From NCBI GenBank assembly GCA_039180675.1, contig JBCDDC010000013.1:57605-121604 (forward strand): DNA of 64,000 nucleotides, given 5' to 3'. Of this stretch, positions 8,858 to 18,241 are shown piece by piece. Each line of letters begins with the position of its first letter. Positions within the stretch are counted from its first letter, which is position 1. The translations under genes and the position numbers were made by a program. Source of the DNA: Thermohalobaculum sp039180675 (GTDB lineage: Bacteria; Pseudomonadota; Alphaproteobacteria; Rhodobacterales; Rhodobacteraceae). Below the pieces are notes generated by a model that was given only the letters and a program-made list of their open reading frames with translations, made no database searches and had not been told where the DNA came from.

Positions 8858-9925
8858 ATGAAGATCCGTTCCGTCGACGTCCGTGCCGTGAAGGTGCCGA
8901 TGGCCGAGCCGCACCGCACAGCCTCCGGCGTGATCGCGGTCTCGCCGCTGGTCCTGATCCGGCTGGACACGGATGAGGGGATCACGGGCAACGCGCTGCT
9001 TTTCGCCTATACCGAGGCTGCGCTGAACGGCCTGGCCGAGATGGTGCGTGGCTTCGCGCCGCTCGTCATCGGGCAGGAGCTCGCGCCTGCGACGGTAACG
9101 GATATGCTGCTGGCAAAGGTACGGCTGCTCGGCGCGCAGGGGCCGACCGCGATGGCGATCGCCGGGCTCGACATGGCGATGTGGGATGCGCTGGCGAACG
9201 CCTCCGGACACCCCTTGTATCGGCTTCTCGGCGCCGAGCCGAAGCCGATCAAACCCTATGGCGCGGTCGGGTATGAAGGAGAGCTGGGCTCCGCGAAAAC
9301 TGCCGAGGCGCTCGCCAAGCGTGGGTTTCTCGGTGTGAAGGCAAAGATCGGCTACCCCACGGTGGCCGAAGACATCGCCGTGATCCGGGCCATGCGCACG
9401 GCCGCCGGGCCGGATGTCGCGCTGATGGTCGATTACAACCAGTCGCTCAATGTCACTGAAGCCTCCCGTAGGCTCGATGTGCTTGGGGGCGAGGGGCTTG
9501 TCTGGGTCGAGGAACCTGTGCTGGCGCATGATTTCGCGGGTCTTGCGGGGCTGAACGGCGCGGGCCCGGCGCTTCAAGCCGGGGAGAACTGGTGGGGTCC
9601 GCCCGAGTTCAGAATGGCGGTAGAGGCGGGCGCGACAGAGCTTTGGATGCCGGACGTCATGAAATGCCACGGTATCACCGGCTGGATGCGGGTCGCGGGC
9701 CTCGCCGCGTCCTTTGGCATTCCGCTTTCCAACCACCTCTGGTCGGAGCTGTCGGCCCAGATGATGTGCGCCGCACCGACGGCGAGCTGGCTGGAATACT
9801 GCGACTGGTGGAACCCGATCCTGGCCGACCCGATGCGGATGGCGGACGGCCATGTGGATTTCCAGGGTGTCACGGGCACCGGGGTCAGCTTCGACGAGGC
9901 CGCAGTCGCCGAATATCTGATCTGA
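8858..9925 (+). CDS. Mandelate racemase-like enolase-superfamily enzyme
   Basis: Protein of 355 residues with the N-terminal capping domain and (beta/alpha)7-beta barrel of the enolase superfamily. All catalytic residues of Pseudomonas mandelate racemase are retained with near-constant offset: Lys161-x-Lys163 (VKAKIGYP), metal ligands Asp192, Glu218 and Glu243, the Asp266-His293 dyad, and Glu313. This is the two-base arrangement of the mandelate racemase subgroup, so it probably abstracts a proton alpha to a carboxylate in a racemisation or dehydration. The real substrate, mandelate or a sugar acid, is not determined. It starts 1 nt after the cyclo-ligase stop. Confidence 0.88.
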   Translation: MKIRSVDVRAVKVPMAEPHRTASGVIAVSPLVLIRLDTDEGITGNALLFAYTEAALNGLAEMVRGFAPLVIGQELAPATVTDMLLAKVRLLGAQGPTAMAIAGLDMAMWDALANASGHPLYRLLGAEPKPIKPYGAVGYEGELGSAKTAEALAKRGFLGVKAKIGYPTVAEDIAVIRAMRTAAGPDVALMVDYNQSLNVTEASRRLDVLGGEGLVWVEEPVLAHDFAGLAGLNGAGPALQAGENWWGPPEFRMAVEAGATELWMPDVMKCHGITGWMRVAGLAASFGIPLSNHLWSELSAQMMCAAPTASWLEYCDWWNPILADPMRMADGHVDFQGVTGTGVSFDEAAVAEYLI

Positions 9926-10016
9926 GATTGACGCATCGCCGCGCTGGCCCTAGGTCAGGGCTACCTCTGGCGCAGGTTATCAGAGCCGCTCCGATCCATC
10001 TGGCTCAGGTAACCGC

Positions 10017-10922
10017 ATGACCGAACACGTTCTTTCGCCAAGCACCCGTGCGAGCCCGCTTCTGCTCTGGGCCGCGCTGATTGGTTCCGGGCTCTGCTGG
10101 GGCGGGACACAGCTTTTCACCAAACTCGCGGTTGCGAGCGGTCATCCGGTGATCGGGCTCGTCTTCTGGCAAACCGTGATCGGGGCGCTGTTGCTCGGGA
10201 GCTATCTGGTCGCCGCGCGCAAGGCCCTGCCGTTGAGCCCGCGTTTCCTGATCTTCTATGCGGTCTGCGGGTTCCTGGGCACGGCGTTCCCGCATTCGCT
10301 CTCATATGCCTATATCCGGGAGCTGCCGGTCGGTATCGCCTCGATTCTGATCGCGACGGTGCCCATGATGACGCTTGCGCTTTCCTATGCGATCAAGGCG
10401 GATACGGTCGATTGGAAGCGCGTCTTAGGGCTGCTGCTGGGCACCGGTGCGGTGCTTCTGATCCTGCTGCCGGAGGCGAGCCTGCCGGAGGAAGGGCAGT
10501 GGCTCTGGGCGCTGCTCCCGCTCGTCACCGCCTTCGCCTATGCCTGCGAGAACGTCTACATCGCGAAGTACCAGCCGGCCGAGGTCGATGCCACGCAGGT
10601 CCTCGCTGGCCTGTCGTTTGCCGCCTTCCTGATGATAGCGCCCATGGCGGCGGCCCAGGGTGCCTGGATAGATCTCCTGGTCCTTGGGCCTGAGGAGCTG
10701 TCGCTGATCGCCGGATCGGTCCTGCACATCCTGGCCTATTTCGGGCTGATCTGGCTGATCGCGCAGGCGGGCCCAATCTTCACCGCCCAGATCGGGTACA
10801 TCGTGACGCTGTCAGGCGTCTTCTTCGGCGTGGTGTTTCTGGACGAGGCGTTTGCTCCGACGGTCTGGATCTCGCTGGTGCTTATGATGTTGGGGCTTAG
10901 CCTCGTCAAACCGGTGCGCTGA
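10017..10922 (+). CDS. EamA family (DMT superfamily) membrane transporter
   Basis: Inner-membrane protein of 301 residues with about ten predicted helices arranged as two EamA repeats (roughly residues 15-145 and 160-300). The family exports or imports small metabolites, and the substrate cannot be inferred from sequence. The gene lies 91 nt after the racemase-like gene on the same strand and may share its transcript. Its stop codon sits inside a palindrome shared with the convergent RNase R gene, whose stop is only 4 nt away. Confidence 0.88.
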   Translation: MTEHVLSPSTRASPLLLWAALIGSGLCWGGTQLFTKLAVASGHPVIGLVFWQTVIGALLLGSYLVAARKALPLSPRFLIFYAVCGFLGTAFPHSLSYAYIRELPVGIASILIATVPMMTLALSYAIKADTVDWKRVLGLLLGTGAVLLILLPEASLPEEGQWLWALLPLVTAFAYACENVYIAKYQPAEVDATQVLAGLSFAAFLMIAPMAAAQGAWIDLLVLGPEELSLIAGSVLHILAYFGLIWLIAQAGPIFTAQIGYIVTLSGVFFGVVFLDEAFAPTVWISLVLMMLGLSLVKPVR

Positions 10923-10933
10923 GGTCTCAGCGC
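10916..10933. terminator. Bidirectional hairpin over two convergent stop codons
   Basis: GCGCTGAG (10916-10923) is followed by GT and its exact complement CTCAGCGC (10926-10933). The palindrome contains the TGA of the EamA gene (10920-10922) and the TGA of RNase R (10927-10929 on the minus strand). The position between two convergent genes suggests transcription termination in both directions, but no long U tract follows on either side. Confidence 0.5.
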
Positions 10934-13146
10934 CTTCTTGCTTTGCGCGCTGCTTTGGCCTTGGCGATCCGCGACTTGGTGAGCTTTCGCCTCGGGGTAG
11001 GGCCCCGGCTCTTGTCGCGCAGTGGTCCGCCTTTGGTGCTTTCGACGGAGAGCAGGTCGAAGATCAAGCCGCCGGTCACCGGCGTCGCCTCGGCCAGCCT
11101 GACGGTCGCGCGTTGCCCGGCCGCATACCGCGTCCCCGAGCGCTCACCGATCAGATGCATCCGCTCCGCATCGAAATGAAAATACTCCCGCCCAAGGGTC
11201 GAGATCGGGATCAGCCCGTCGGCGCCGGTCTCATCGAGTTTGACGAAAAGCCCGAACTTCGCGACGCCGGATATGCGGCCAGCAAACTCCGACCCCTCCC
11301 GGTCGGCGAGGTAATGCGCGACATAGCGGTCGACCGTATCACGCTCCGCCTCCATCGACCGGCGCTCGGTTCGGCTGATATGCTCCGCGACGCCGGCCAG
11401 ATCTTCGGTGTCTTCGGGGCTCAACTCACCCATCAGCGCGCGGTGGACGATAAGGTCTGCATAGCGCCGGATTGGCGAAGTGAAATGCGCATACCGCGCG
11501 AGATTGAGCCCGAAATGGCCGAAGTTCTCAGCGGCGTAGTAAGCCTGGGTCTGCGAGCGGAGGACCTGCATGTTCACCAGCTCCTCCGCATCGGTCCCCC
11601 GTGCGCCCTGCAGTAGCGTGTTCAAATGGCTGGTGCGCACGGCCTGCCCCTTGGCGAGGGTCAGGCCCAGCGCCTCAACCGTTTCGCGCAGGGCGTCGAG
11701 CTTGTCCGGGTTAGGCTCCTCGTGCACGCGGTAGAGGCAGTGGTGGCGGCGTGTCTCCAATTCCTCTGCGGCGGCGACATTGGCGAGGATCATGAATTCC
11801 TCGATCAGCCGGTGCGCGTCCAGCCTGTCTCGCAGCCGGATGGCGTCCACCTCGCCCTTTTCATCCAGCATCACCCGACGCTCCGGCAGGTCGAGATCGA
11901 GCGGCTGGCGCAGCGTGCGGGCGCGGGCCACCGCGCGGTAAGCGCGGAACAGATGGCCGATGGCGGCATCGATCTCCGGCGCCTCGCTTGCCGTGCCGTC
12001 CGCGATCCCTTGTGCCCGCTCGTAGGTCAACGATACGGCCGAGCGCATCAGGCCCCGGGTTACTCGGTGAGAGATCTTCTCGCCATCCGCCGACAGAACC
12101 ATACGGATCGCGAGGCAGGCCCGGTCCTCTCCCTCGTGCAGCGAGCAGAGACCGGCTGACAGTGCCTCGGGCAGCATCGGGCTGACCCGATCGGGGAAGT
12201 AGGTGGAATTGCCGCGCGTCCGCGCCTCGCGGTCGAGCACCGTTCCCGACCGGACGTAATGCGCGACATCGGCAATCGCGACCCAGAGGATGTGGCCGCC
12301 CGGGTTCTTCGGGTCCTCGTCCTGCATCGCGGCGACCGCGTCATCGTGGTCGCGGGCATCCGCAGGGTCGATCGTGAGCAGCGGCAGCGCGCGCAGGTCC
12401 TCGCGCTTGTCGAGGCGGGCGGGCAGGGCGGCCTCTGCCTCCGCCAGGGCCTCCTTGGAGAACACATCCGGGATGTCATGTTCATGCAGGGCGATGAGCG
12501 AGACCTGACGCGGTGCGCCGGGATCGCCGAGCCGTTCAATGACCTTTGCGCGCGGCAGGCCCATGCGGGGGCCGGAAAGCCGTTCTGCTTCAACGAGTTC
12601 GCCCTCCCTGGCTCCCGCAGCCGCTCCACTCGGGACGAGCCATTCCTTGTCGGCCTTCTTGGAGACGGGGACGATCCGCCCCCCGTCGCGCCCTTCCCGG
12701 TAGATGCCGAGGAGGCGCGGGGCCGCGGCATCGATCTTCTTGATCAGCCGCGCCTCGTAGTTGAGTGCGAACTCCCCCTCCACAGGGCGCAGCTTTGCGA
12801 GAAAGCGATCACCGAGGCCGAGTGCCGGGTCCCCTTTTTTCGAGATGACCAGAATGCGGGGCGGATCTTCATCTTCCTCCCAGGTCTCAGGTTCGGCGAA
12901 GAGGTCCCCATCCGCGTGCGGCGCAAGTGCACGCAGCATCGTGACCGGCGGCAGCTCGCCCGGCGGCCGGATGCGGCGCTTGCGTTTCGCGATCATTCCC
13001 TCGTCCTGCATTTCCCTGAGCACGCGCTTGAGCTCGATCCGGGCGGCGCCCTTGATGTTGAAGGCGCGCGCGATCTCCCGCTTGCCGGTGGCACGGGGGT
13101 TGTCTCTCAGCCAGTCGAGGATCTCGATCTTGGAGGGGATGCTCAT
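10927..13146 (-). CDS. rnr: Ribonuclease R (3'-5' exoribonuclease)
   Basis: RNase II/R family hydrolytic exoribonuclease of 739 residues that degrades structured RNA. In order it has a winged-helix-like N terminus (about 1-70), cold-shock/OB segments, the RNB catalytic domain with the metal-binding acidic cluster DPADARDHDDAV, an S1 RNA-binding domain (about 620-700) and a lysine/arginine-rich tail. Length and tail favour RNase R over RNase II. It is the last gene of the minus-strand run that begins at pyrB and lies 43 nt after the DUF4149 gene. Confidence 0.95.
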   Translation of the reverse strand: MSIPSKIEILDWLRDNPRATGKREIARAFNIKGAARIELKRVLREMQDEGMIAKRKRRIRPPGELPPVTMLRALAPHADGDLFAEPETWEEDEDPPRILVISKKGDPALGLGDRFLAKLRPVEGEFALNYEARLIKKIDAAAPRLLGIYREGRDGGRIVPVSKKADKEWLVPSGAAAGAREGELVEAERLSGPRMGLPRAKVIERLGDPGAPRQVSLIALHEHDIPDVFSKEALAEAEAALPARLDKREDLRALPLLTIDPADARDHDDAVAAMQDEDPKNPGGHILWVAIADVAHYVRSGTVLDREARTRGNSTYFPDRVSPMLPEALSAGLCSLHEGEDRACLAIRMVLSADGEKISHRVTRGLMRSAVSLTYERAQGIADGTASEAPEIDAAIGHLFRAYRAVARARTLRQPLDLDLPERRVMLDEKGEVDAIRLRDRLDAHRLIEEFMILANVAAAEELETRRHHCLYRVHEEPNPDKLDALRETVEALGLTLAKGQAVRTSHLNTLLQGARGTDAEELVNMQVLRSQTQAYYAAENFGHFGLNLARYAHFTSPIRRYADLIVHRALMGELSPEDTEDLAGVAEHISRTERRSMEAERDTVDRYVAHYLADREGSEFAGRISGVAKFGLFVKLDETGADGLIPISTLGREYFHFDAERMHLIGERSGTRYAAGQRATVRLAEATPVTGGLIFDLLSVESTKGGPLRDKSRGPTPRRKLTKSRIAKAKAARKARRR

Positions 13147-13189
13147 TGGCCAGCCCTAGCACGGGCTCTCGCCCCGCGCGACGCGAAAC

Positions 13190-13600
13190 TCAGCCAAATT
13201 GCCAGAGAAGGATGGCGGCCGCGATCATCTGGACGAAGTTGATCGCAACGGAGGCCTTGTGCAGTAGGTCGAACTTTTTCCCCGCCGCCGCATCGCCCGC
13301 GATCTGCGCATCGCGCAGCCGGTTGATCCACGGCATCAGGAGCTGTCGATTGGCAATGCCAAGGAGAGCCATGATCCCTGCGATCACCGCCCAGAATGGG
13401 GCAAAAGGCGCCAGCGCACCCGCTGCGACGATGAAAAGCACCGCGACCATCAGGAAATACCACGGGAAGACCCGTCGGATGAAGGGCCCGGCGGTCTCGG
13501 CCGGCAGATTGATGAAGATAAGCGGCGAGAAGACGAAGGAGAAGAACACCATCCCCCCGAGCAGCATCGCTATCGCATAGAGGCTGAAAAGCTCCGCCAT
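13190..13600 (-). CDS. DUF4149 (TMEM205-like) membrane protein
   Basis: Small integral membrane protein of 136 residues with four predicted helices (about 7-30, 45-65, 68-88 and 115-135). The pattern matches the DUF4149 family, which has no assigned biochemical role. It lies between topA (92 nt upstream) and rnr (43 nt downstream) on the same strand, so it is probably transcribed with them. Nothing in the sequence links it functionally to either neighbour. Confidence 0.75.
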   Translation of the reverse strand: MAELFSLYAIAMLLGGMVFFSFVFSPLIFINLPAETAGPFIRRVFPWYFLMVAVLFIVAAGALAPFAPFWAVIAGIMALLGIANRQLLMPWINRLRDAQIAGDAAAGKKFDLLHKASVAINFVQMIAAAILLWQFG

Positions 13601-13692
13601 CCACCCGTCCTTTCATTCGCTGTTCTCGTGTCGGAGGATGGGGTCAGTAGCCTCTTCGGCAAACCCTGAAGCCTGGGAGAAGACGTCGCAGG

Positions 13693-16239
13693 TCAGGCCG
13701 CATCGTCTTGTGGCGATGAGGTGCCCGATTTCTTGGCGGTTTTCTTCTTCGCTCCGCCGCGCTTGCCCTTCTTCGTCGCAGCCTTCGCAGCGATCAGGGC
13801 CAGCGCCTCATCGATCGAGATGGCGTTCGGGTCCTGATCCTTCGGGATCGTTGCGTTGATCTTTTCCCATTTCACGTAAGGGCCGTACCGCCCGTCCATC
13901 ACCGCGATCGCGCCGCCGTCGGGGTGTTCGCCAAGCTCACGCAGGGGCTTCTGCGCCGCACGCCCGGGACCCTTGCGCTGCTTCTGCGCGATCAGGTCCA
14001 CCGCGCGGTTCATGCCGACGGTGAGGACATCGTCGCCTTTCTCGAGGCTCGCGTAGGTGCGCCCGTGCTTCACATATGGCCCGTAGCGGCCGATCCCCGC
14101 CTCGATCAATTCGCCGTCCTCCGGGTGCGGGCCGATCTCGCGCGGCAGGGACAACAGATCCAGGGCCATCTCCAGCGTCACATCTGAGGTCTCCGTACCC
14201 TTCGGCAGGGAGGAGCGTTTCGGCTTTTCACCCTCGACCGCGTCGCCGAGTTGCACGTAGGGGCCGAAACGTCCGGTCCTCAGGCGCACCGGAATGCCTT
14301 CCGGGTTGTGACCGAGCAGTTTGCCGTCGCCGGAGAGCTCCGCCTCCGCCTCATCGCCACCCAACGGGCGCGTGTATCGGCACTCCGGATAGTTGGAGCA
14401 CCCTATGAAAGCACCGCCGGAACGCGCTGTTTTCATGGCAAGTTTACCGGCAGAGCATAACGGGCAAAGCGTGGGATCGCTGCCATCGCCTGGGTCGGGG
14501 AACAGATGCGGGGCCAGCACCTCGTTGATCTTGTCCAGCACCTCGCTGATCCTCAGATCAGCAGTCTCGTCCAAGGCGCCGGAGAAATCCTTCCAGAACT
14601 GGTTCAGCACGTCCTGCCAGTTGATCCGGCCGCCGGAGATGTCGTCGAGTTCCTCCTCAAGTGCTGCCGTGAAGTCGTACTGAACATAGCGGCTGAAGTA
14701 GTTTGAGAGGAAGATCGTCACCAGCCGGCCCTTGTCTTCCGGGATCAGGCGGTTCTTGTCCTTGCGGACATATTCGCGGCTCTCGATTGTGTTGATGATC
14801 GAGGCGTAGGTGGAGGGGCGGCCGATCCCCAGTTCTTCCATCCGCTTGACCAGAGTTGCCTCGGTGTAGCGCGGCGGCGGCTGGGTGAAATGCTGCTCCG
14901 GCGTCACGGCGCCGCGCTCCAGCCGGTCGCTTTCGCGGATTTCTGGCAGGCGGCGGTCGTCATCGTCGATGATGCTGTCGTCGCGGCCTTCCTCATAGAC
15001 TTTCAGGAACCCGTCGAAGGTGACGACCTGCCCGGTCGCCCGCAGGCCGGTCTTGCCATCGCCGATTTCGACGGTCGTGCGCTCGAACCTGGCGGCTTCC
15101 ATCTGGCTGGCGACTGCGCGCTTCCAGATCAGCTCGTAAAGACGCTGCTGGGGCAGTTCCACGGCCAGCTTGTCTGGCGAAATGTGCATCCGGCTTGGGC
15201 GGATACATTCATGCGCCTCTTGAGCGTTTTTCGCCTTGTTCTTGTACATGCGCGGCGATTTCGGCAGGTAGCCTTCGCCATAACGGTCCTTGATCGCGTC
15301 CCGCGCGGCCATCACGGCCTCGGGCGCCATGTCGATCCCGTCCGTTCGCATATAGGTGATGTGCCCGGCCTCGTAGAGCCGCTGGGCCGTGCGCATGCAT
15401 TCCTGTGCGCCCATACCGAGCTTGCGCGACGCCTCCTGCTGGAGTGTCGAGGTCATGAAGGGCGGCGCCGGATTGCGGCTGGTCGGCTTTGCCTCGACCG
15501 AGGTCACCGACAGATCCATGCCTTCGATCGCGGTAACCGCAGCTTTTGCCGCTGCTTCATCCGACAGGTCATGCTTGTCGAGCTTCTTGCCGTTGAGCAC
15601 GGTCAGCCGCGCCTCGAACTCATCGCCGCGCGGCGTGGTCAGGACCACCTTGACCGACCAGTATTCGACCGGGCGGAAGGCTTCGATCTCCATCTCCCGC
15701 TCGACGATCAGGCGAAGGGCTACCGATTGCACGCGCCCGGCAGATCGTGCGCCTGGCAGTTTGCGCCAGAGCACGGGCGAGAGGTTGAAGCCGACCAGAT
15801 AATCGAGCGCCCGGCGGGCCAGATAGGCCTCGACCAGTTCCATGTCGATATTGCGCGGGTGCCCCATCGCTTCGGTCACCGCGGACTTGGTGATCGCGTT
15901 GAACACGACCCGCTCGACCTCGGTATCCTTCTTGACTGCGCGGCGTTTCTTGAGCGCCTCGAGCAGGTGCCACGAGATCGCCTCGCCTTCCCGGTCGGGG
16001 TCGGTCGCGAGGATCAGGCGGTTGTGGTCCTTCAGCGCTTCGGCGATGGCGCGGATATGGGCCTGGGACTTGCTGTCCACCTCCCAGATCATTTCGAACC
16101 CGTTCTCCGGGTCGACCGATCCGTCTTTCGACGGCAGGTCGCGCACGTGGCCATAGGAGGCGAGGACCGTGAAATCCCCGCCCAGATACTTGTTGATCGT
16201 CTTCGCTTTCGCCGGGGATTCGACGACAACAACGGCCAT
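13693..16239 (-). CDS. topA: DNA topoisomerase I (type IA)
   Basis: Type IA topoisomerase of 848 residues that relaxes negative supercoils. The Toprim domain is N-terminal (ATDPDREGEAISWHL near residue 77), and the catalytic tyrosine is Tyr296 in HITYMRTDG. The C-terminal part carries one recognisable Cys4 zinc finger (CPLC ... CSNYPEC, about 585-615), then repeated GRFGPYV/GRYGPYVK units typical of alphaproteobacterial TopA, and ends in a lysine-rich tail. It lies downstream of dprA with a 113-nt gap, the usual dprA-topA arrangement. Confidence 0.97.
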   Translation of the reverse strand: MAVVVVESPAKAKTINKYLGGDFTVLASYGHVRDLPSKDGSVDPENGFEMIWEVDSKSQAHIRAIAEALKDHNRLILATDPDREGEAISWHLLEALKKRRAVKKDTEVERVVFNAITKSAVTEAMGHPRNIDMELVEAYLARRALDYLVGFNLSPVLWRKLPGARSAGRVQSVALRLIVEREMEIEAFRPVEYWSVKVVLTTPRGDEFEARLTVLNGKKLDKHDLSDEAAAKAAVTAIEGMDLSVTSVEAKPTSRNPAPPFMTSTLQQEASRKLGMGAQECMRTAQRLYEAGHITYMRTDGIDMAPEAVMAARDAIKDRYGEGYLPKSPRMYKNKAKNAQEAHECIRPSRMHISPDKLAVELPQQRLYELIWKRAVASQMEAARFERTTVEIGDGKTGLRATGQVVTFDGFLKVYEEGRDDSIIDDDDRRLPEIRESDRLERGAVTPEQHFTQPPPRYTEATLVKRMEELGIGRPSTYASIINTIESREYVRKDKNRLIPEDKGRLVTIFLSNYFSRYVQYDFTAALEEELDDISGGRINWQDVLNQFWKDFSGALDETADLRISEVLDKINEVLAPHLFPDPGDGSDPTLCPLCSAGKLAMKTARSGGAFIGCSNYPECRYTRPLGGDEAEAELSGDGKLLGHNPEGIPVRLRTGRFGPYVQLGDAVEGEKPKRSSLPKGTETSDVTLEMALDLLSLPREIGPHPEDGELIEAGIGRYGPYVKHGRTYASLEKGDDVLTVGMNRAVDLIAQKQRKGPGRAAQKPLRELGEHPDGGAIAVMDGRYGPYVKWEKINATIPKDQDPNAISIDEALALIAAKAATKKGKRGGAKKKTAKKSGTSSPQDDAA

Positions 16240-16352
16240 GCGCGGGTTCCTCTGCTCCAGGTAGTGCTCCGGCGATGGAAGATGGGTGCGTCTGCGAAGA
16301 CTGTCAACAATGACACGGTCCGCGCATGGAACTAACGGTGGTGGCTATAGGC

Positions 16353-17549
16353 CTATTGGAGCCGTGCAACCATGCCGCCGGAGAGCATTTCGACCTGCCC
16401 GCTCAGCTCGAGCTCCAGCAGAAGAAGCGACAGATCGGCGGGCGCGACCCCGCATTCCCGCGCGACGTCGTCGATCTCGATCGGATGCGGGCCGAGGAGC
16501 GCAAGCACCTGATCCGACAGCGCGCGGTGATCCCCGGCCTCGGCCTCGTCGAAATCTGCGAGCGCGTCGTAGTCGTCGCGCAGGGTCTGATCGCCATAGA
16601 GATCCGCATCGAAGAGAAACTCGTTTCCCTCTTCGGCAAGGCCGAGCGTTCGCGGACCCATCAGCGCCTCGCGCACATCCGCGCCGTTGCGGATCAGTGC
16701 GGCGCCGTCGCGGATCAGGGTGTTGCACCCCCCGGCGCGCGGATCCTCGGGCGTCCCGGGGCAGGCCATGACCTCGCGACCCTGCTCAAGTGCGTAGCGC
16801 GCCGTGATCAGGGAGCCGGAACGAACCGCCGCCTCGATCAGCAGGACACCGCGTGCAAGGCCAGAGATCAGGCGGTTCCGCCGGGGGAAATGCCGCGAAG
16901 CAGGCTCCACGCCCATCGGACATTCCGAGATCAGGCAGCCGGTCTCGGCGATGCGTCTGGCCAGATCTTCATGTTCGCGCGGATAGGTCTGATCGACGCC
17001 TCCGGCCATCACTGCGATCGTGCCTGTCTCCAGGGTCGCCTCATGCGCCGCGGCGTCGATCCCGCGGGCGAGGCCCGAGACGATGGCCCTGCCATCCTCC
17101 GCAAGCTCTGCCAGGATCCGCCGCACGGCCCGGAGACCGAGGGCTGAGGCATTGCGCGCACCGACCACTGCCAGGGCATCGCGCTGCAGGATATCGAGCT
17201 GCCCCTTCACCCAAAGGACGGGCGGCGGGGTCTCGATCGCGGCGAGGAGCGGCGGATACTCCGCCTCCCCCAGCAGGATGAGCTGCGCGCCCGCGGCATC
17301 ACCAAGTGCCAGTTCCGCTTCCGCCTCAGCTTCGCTCGTGGCCGTGTAGTCTCTGCCGCCCCCGCGCGCTGCCAGATTGGGCAAGGCGGTCAGCGCACGT
17401 TCTGCCGAGCCGAAGCGGCGCATCAGGTCGGCATAGGTTCGCGGCCCCACGTTCTGTGAACGCGCGAGGCGCAGGCGCGCGATGCGCTCCTTTTCAGGGA
17501 TCTCACCTAGCGAGGCAGTTTGGCTCAGCACGGGCTCGGCAATCGACAT
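16353..17549 (-). CDS. dprA: DNA-processing protein DprA
   Basis: Cytoplasmic protein of 398 residues that loads RecA on incoming single-stranded DNA during natural transformation. The Rossmann-like DprA/Smf domain is clear (AVVGARNAS near residue 130, SGLARGIDAAAH, FPRRNRLISGLA, EAAVRSGSLITA, and CPGTPEDPRAGGCN), followed by a C-terminal winged-helix domain (about 325-395). The start at 17549 has a GGAGG site 7 nt upstream. The upstream gene plsY ends 73 nt before it. Many Rhodobacteraceae carry DprA without proven competence. Confidence 0.94.
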   Translation of the reverse strand: MSIAEPVLSQTASLGEIPEKERIARLRLARSQNVGPRTYADLMRRFGSAERALTALPNLAARGGGRDYTATSEAEAEAELALGDAAGAQLILLGEAEYPPLLAAIETPPPVLWVKGQLDILQRDALAVVGARNASALGLRAVRRILAELAEDGRAIVSGLARGIDAAAHEATLETGTIAVMAGGVDQTYPREHEDLARRIAETGCLISECPMGVEPASRHFPRRNRLISGLARGVLLIEAAVRSGSLITARYALEQGREVMACPGTPEDPRAGGCNTLIRDGAALIRNGADVREALMGPRTLGLAEEGNEFLFDADLYGDQTLRDDYDALADFDEAEAGDHRALSDQVLALLGPHPIEIDDVARECGVAPADLSLLLLELELSGQVEMLSGGMVARLQ

Positions 17550-17622
17550 GGGCGCCCTCCTTTGCCGCGCAGGAGGGCCGATTCGTGGTTAAGCCGCCGT
17601 TAACGGTATCCCACAGGTGCGC

Positions 17623-18240
17623 TCATTTCTTCTGCCCAATCCTCGGCTCCGTGCCATCCAGCAGTCTGCGGATGTTGGCGCTGTGGCGGATCCAGACGAT
17701 CACAGTGATCAGAGCTACAACCAGAACCGCCTCCCAACGCTCAAACACGGCGAGCCAGATCGCGGCGCTAAAGCTCGAGGCAAGAGCCGCCGCGGAGGAG
17801 ATACGGAAGATTCCGGCCGCAACCAGCCAGGTCAGGCAGGTCAGCGCACCGGCCGGGAAGTAGAGGCCAAGCACGACCCCCAGAAAGGTCGCAACACCCT
17901 TGCCGCCGCGAAACCGGAGCCAGACAGGAAAACAGTGTCCGATGAAGGCGCCGGCGCCCGCCATCTGCGCCGCCAGATCGCCCCAGCTGAGGAAGAGGAT
18001 TACCGGCACAAGCCCCTTCAAGCCATCCAGGAGAAGCGTTGCCGCGGCCGCAGCCCGGTTGCCCGTGCGCAGGACATTGGTCGCGCCGATATTGCCGGAG
18101 CCGATCGTCCGTGGGTCCGGAAGGCCGAAGATCTGTGCGATCAGCAGGCCGACCGGGATGGAGCCGATCAGGTATCCACAGCTGAGCGCACCGATCAGCC
18201 AGGGTAGCGCACGGTCGAGCCCCATGATCTCGTGCAGCAT
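17623..18240 (-). CDS. plsY: Glycerol-3-phosphate acyltransferase PlsY
   Basis: Integral membrane enzyme of 205 residues that transfers the acyl group from acyl-phosphate to glycerol-3-phosphate, the first step of phospholipid synthesis. The conserved loops are present: GSGNIGATNVLR, GHCFPVWLRFRGGKGVAT and the C-terminal NIRRLLDGTE. The start at 18240 is selected because a CGGAGA site precedes it and the protein then begins with the first membrane helix. A longer frame extending to 18459 runs through pyrX in another frame. Only one base separates it from the pyrX stop, implying translational coupling. Confidence 0.95.
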   Translation of the reverse strand: MLHEIMGLDRALPWLIGALSCGYLIGSIPVGLLIAQIFGLPDPRTIGSGNIGATNVLRTGNRAAAAATLLLDGLKGLVPVILFLSWGDLAAQMAGAGAFIGHCFPVWLRFRGGKGVATFLGVVLGLYFPAGALTCLTWLVAAGIFRISSAAALASSFSAAIWLAVFERWEAVLVVALITVIVWIRHSANIRRLLDGTEPRIGQKK

Positions 18241-18241
18241 C

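Noticed and set aside
14890..16335. Long plus-strand frame over topA
   Set aside because: Composition and lack of motifs identify it as an antisense shadow of topoisomerase I.
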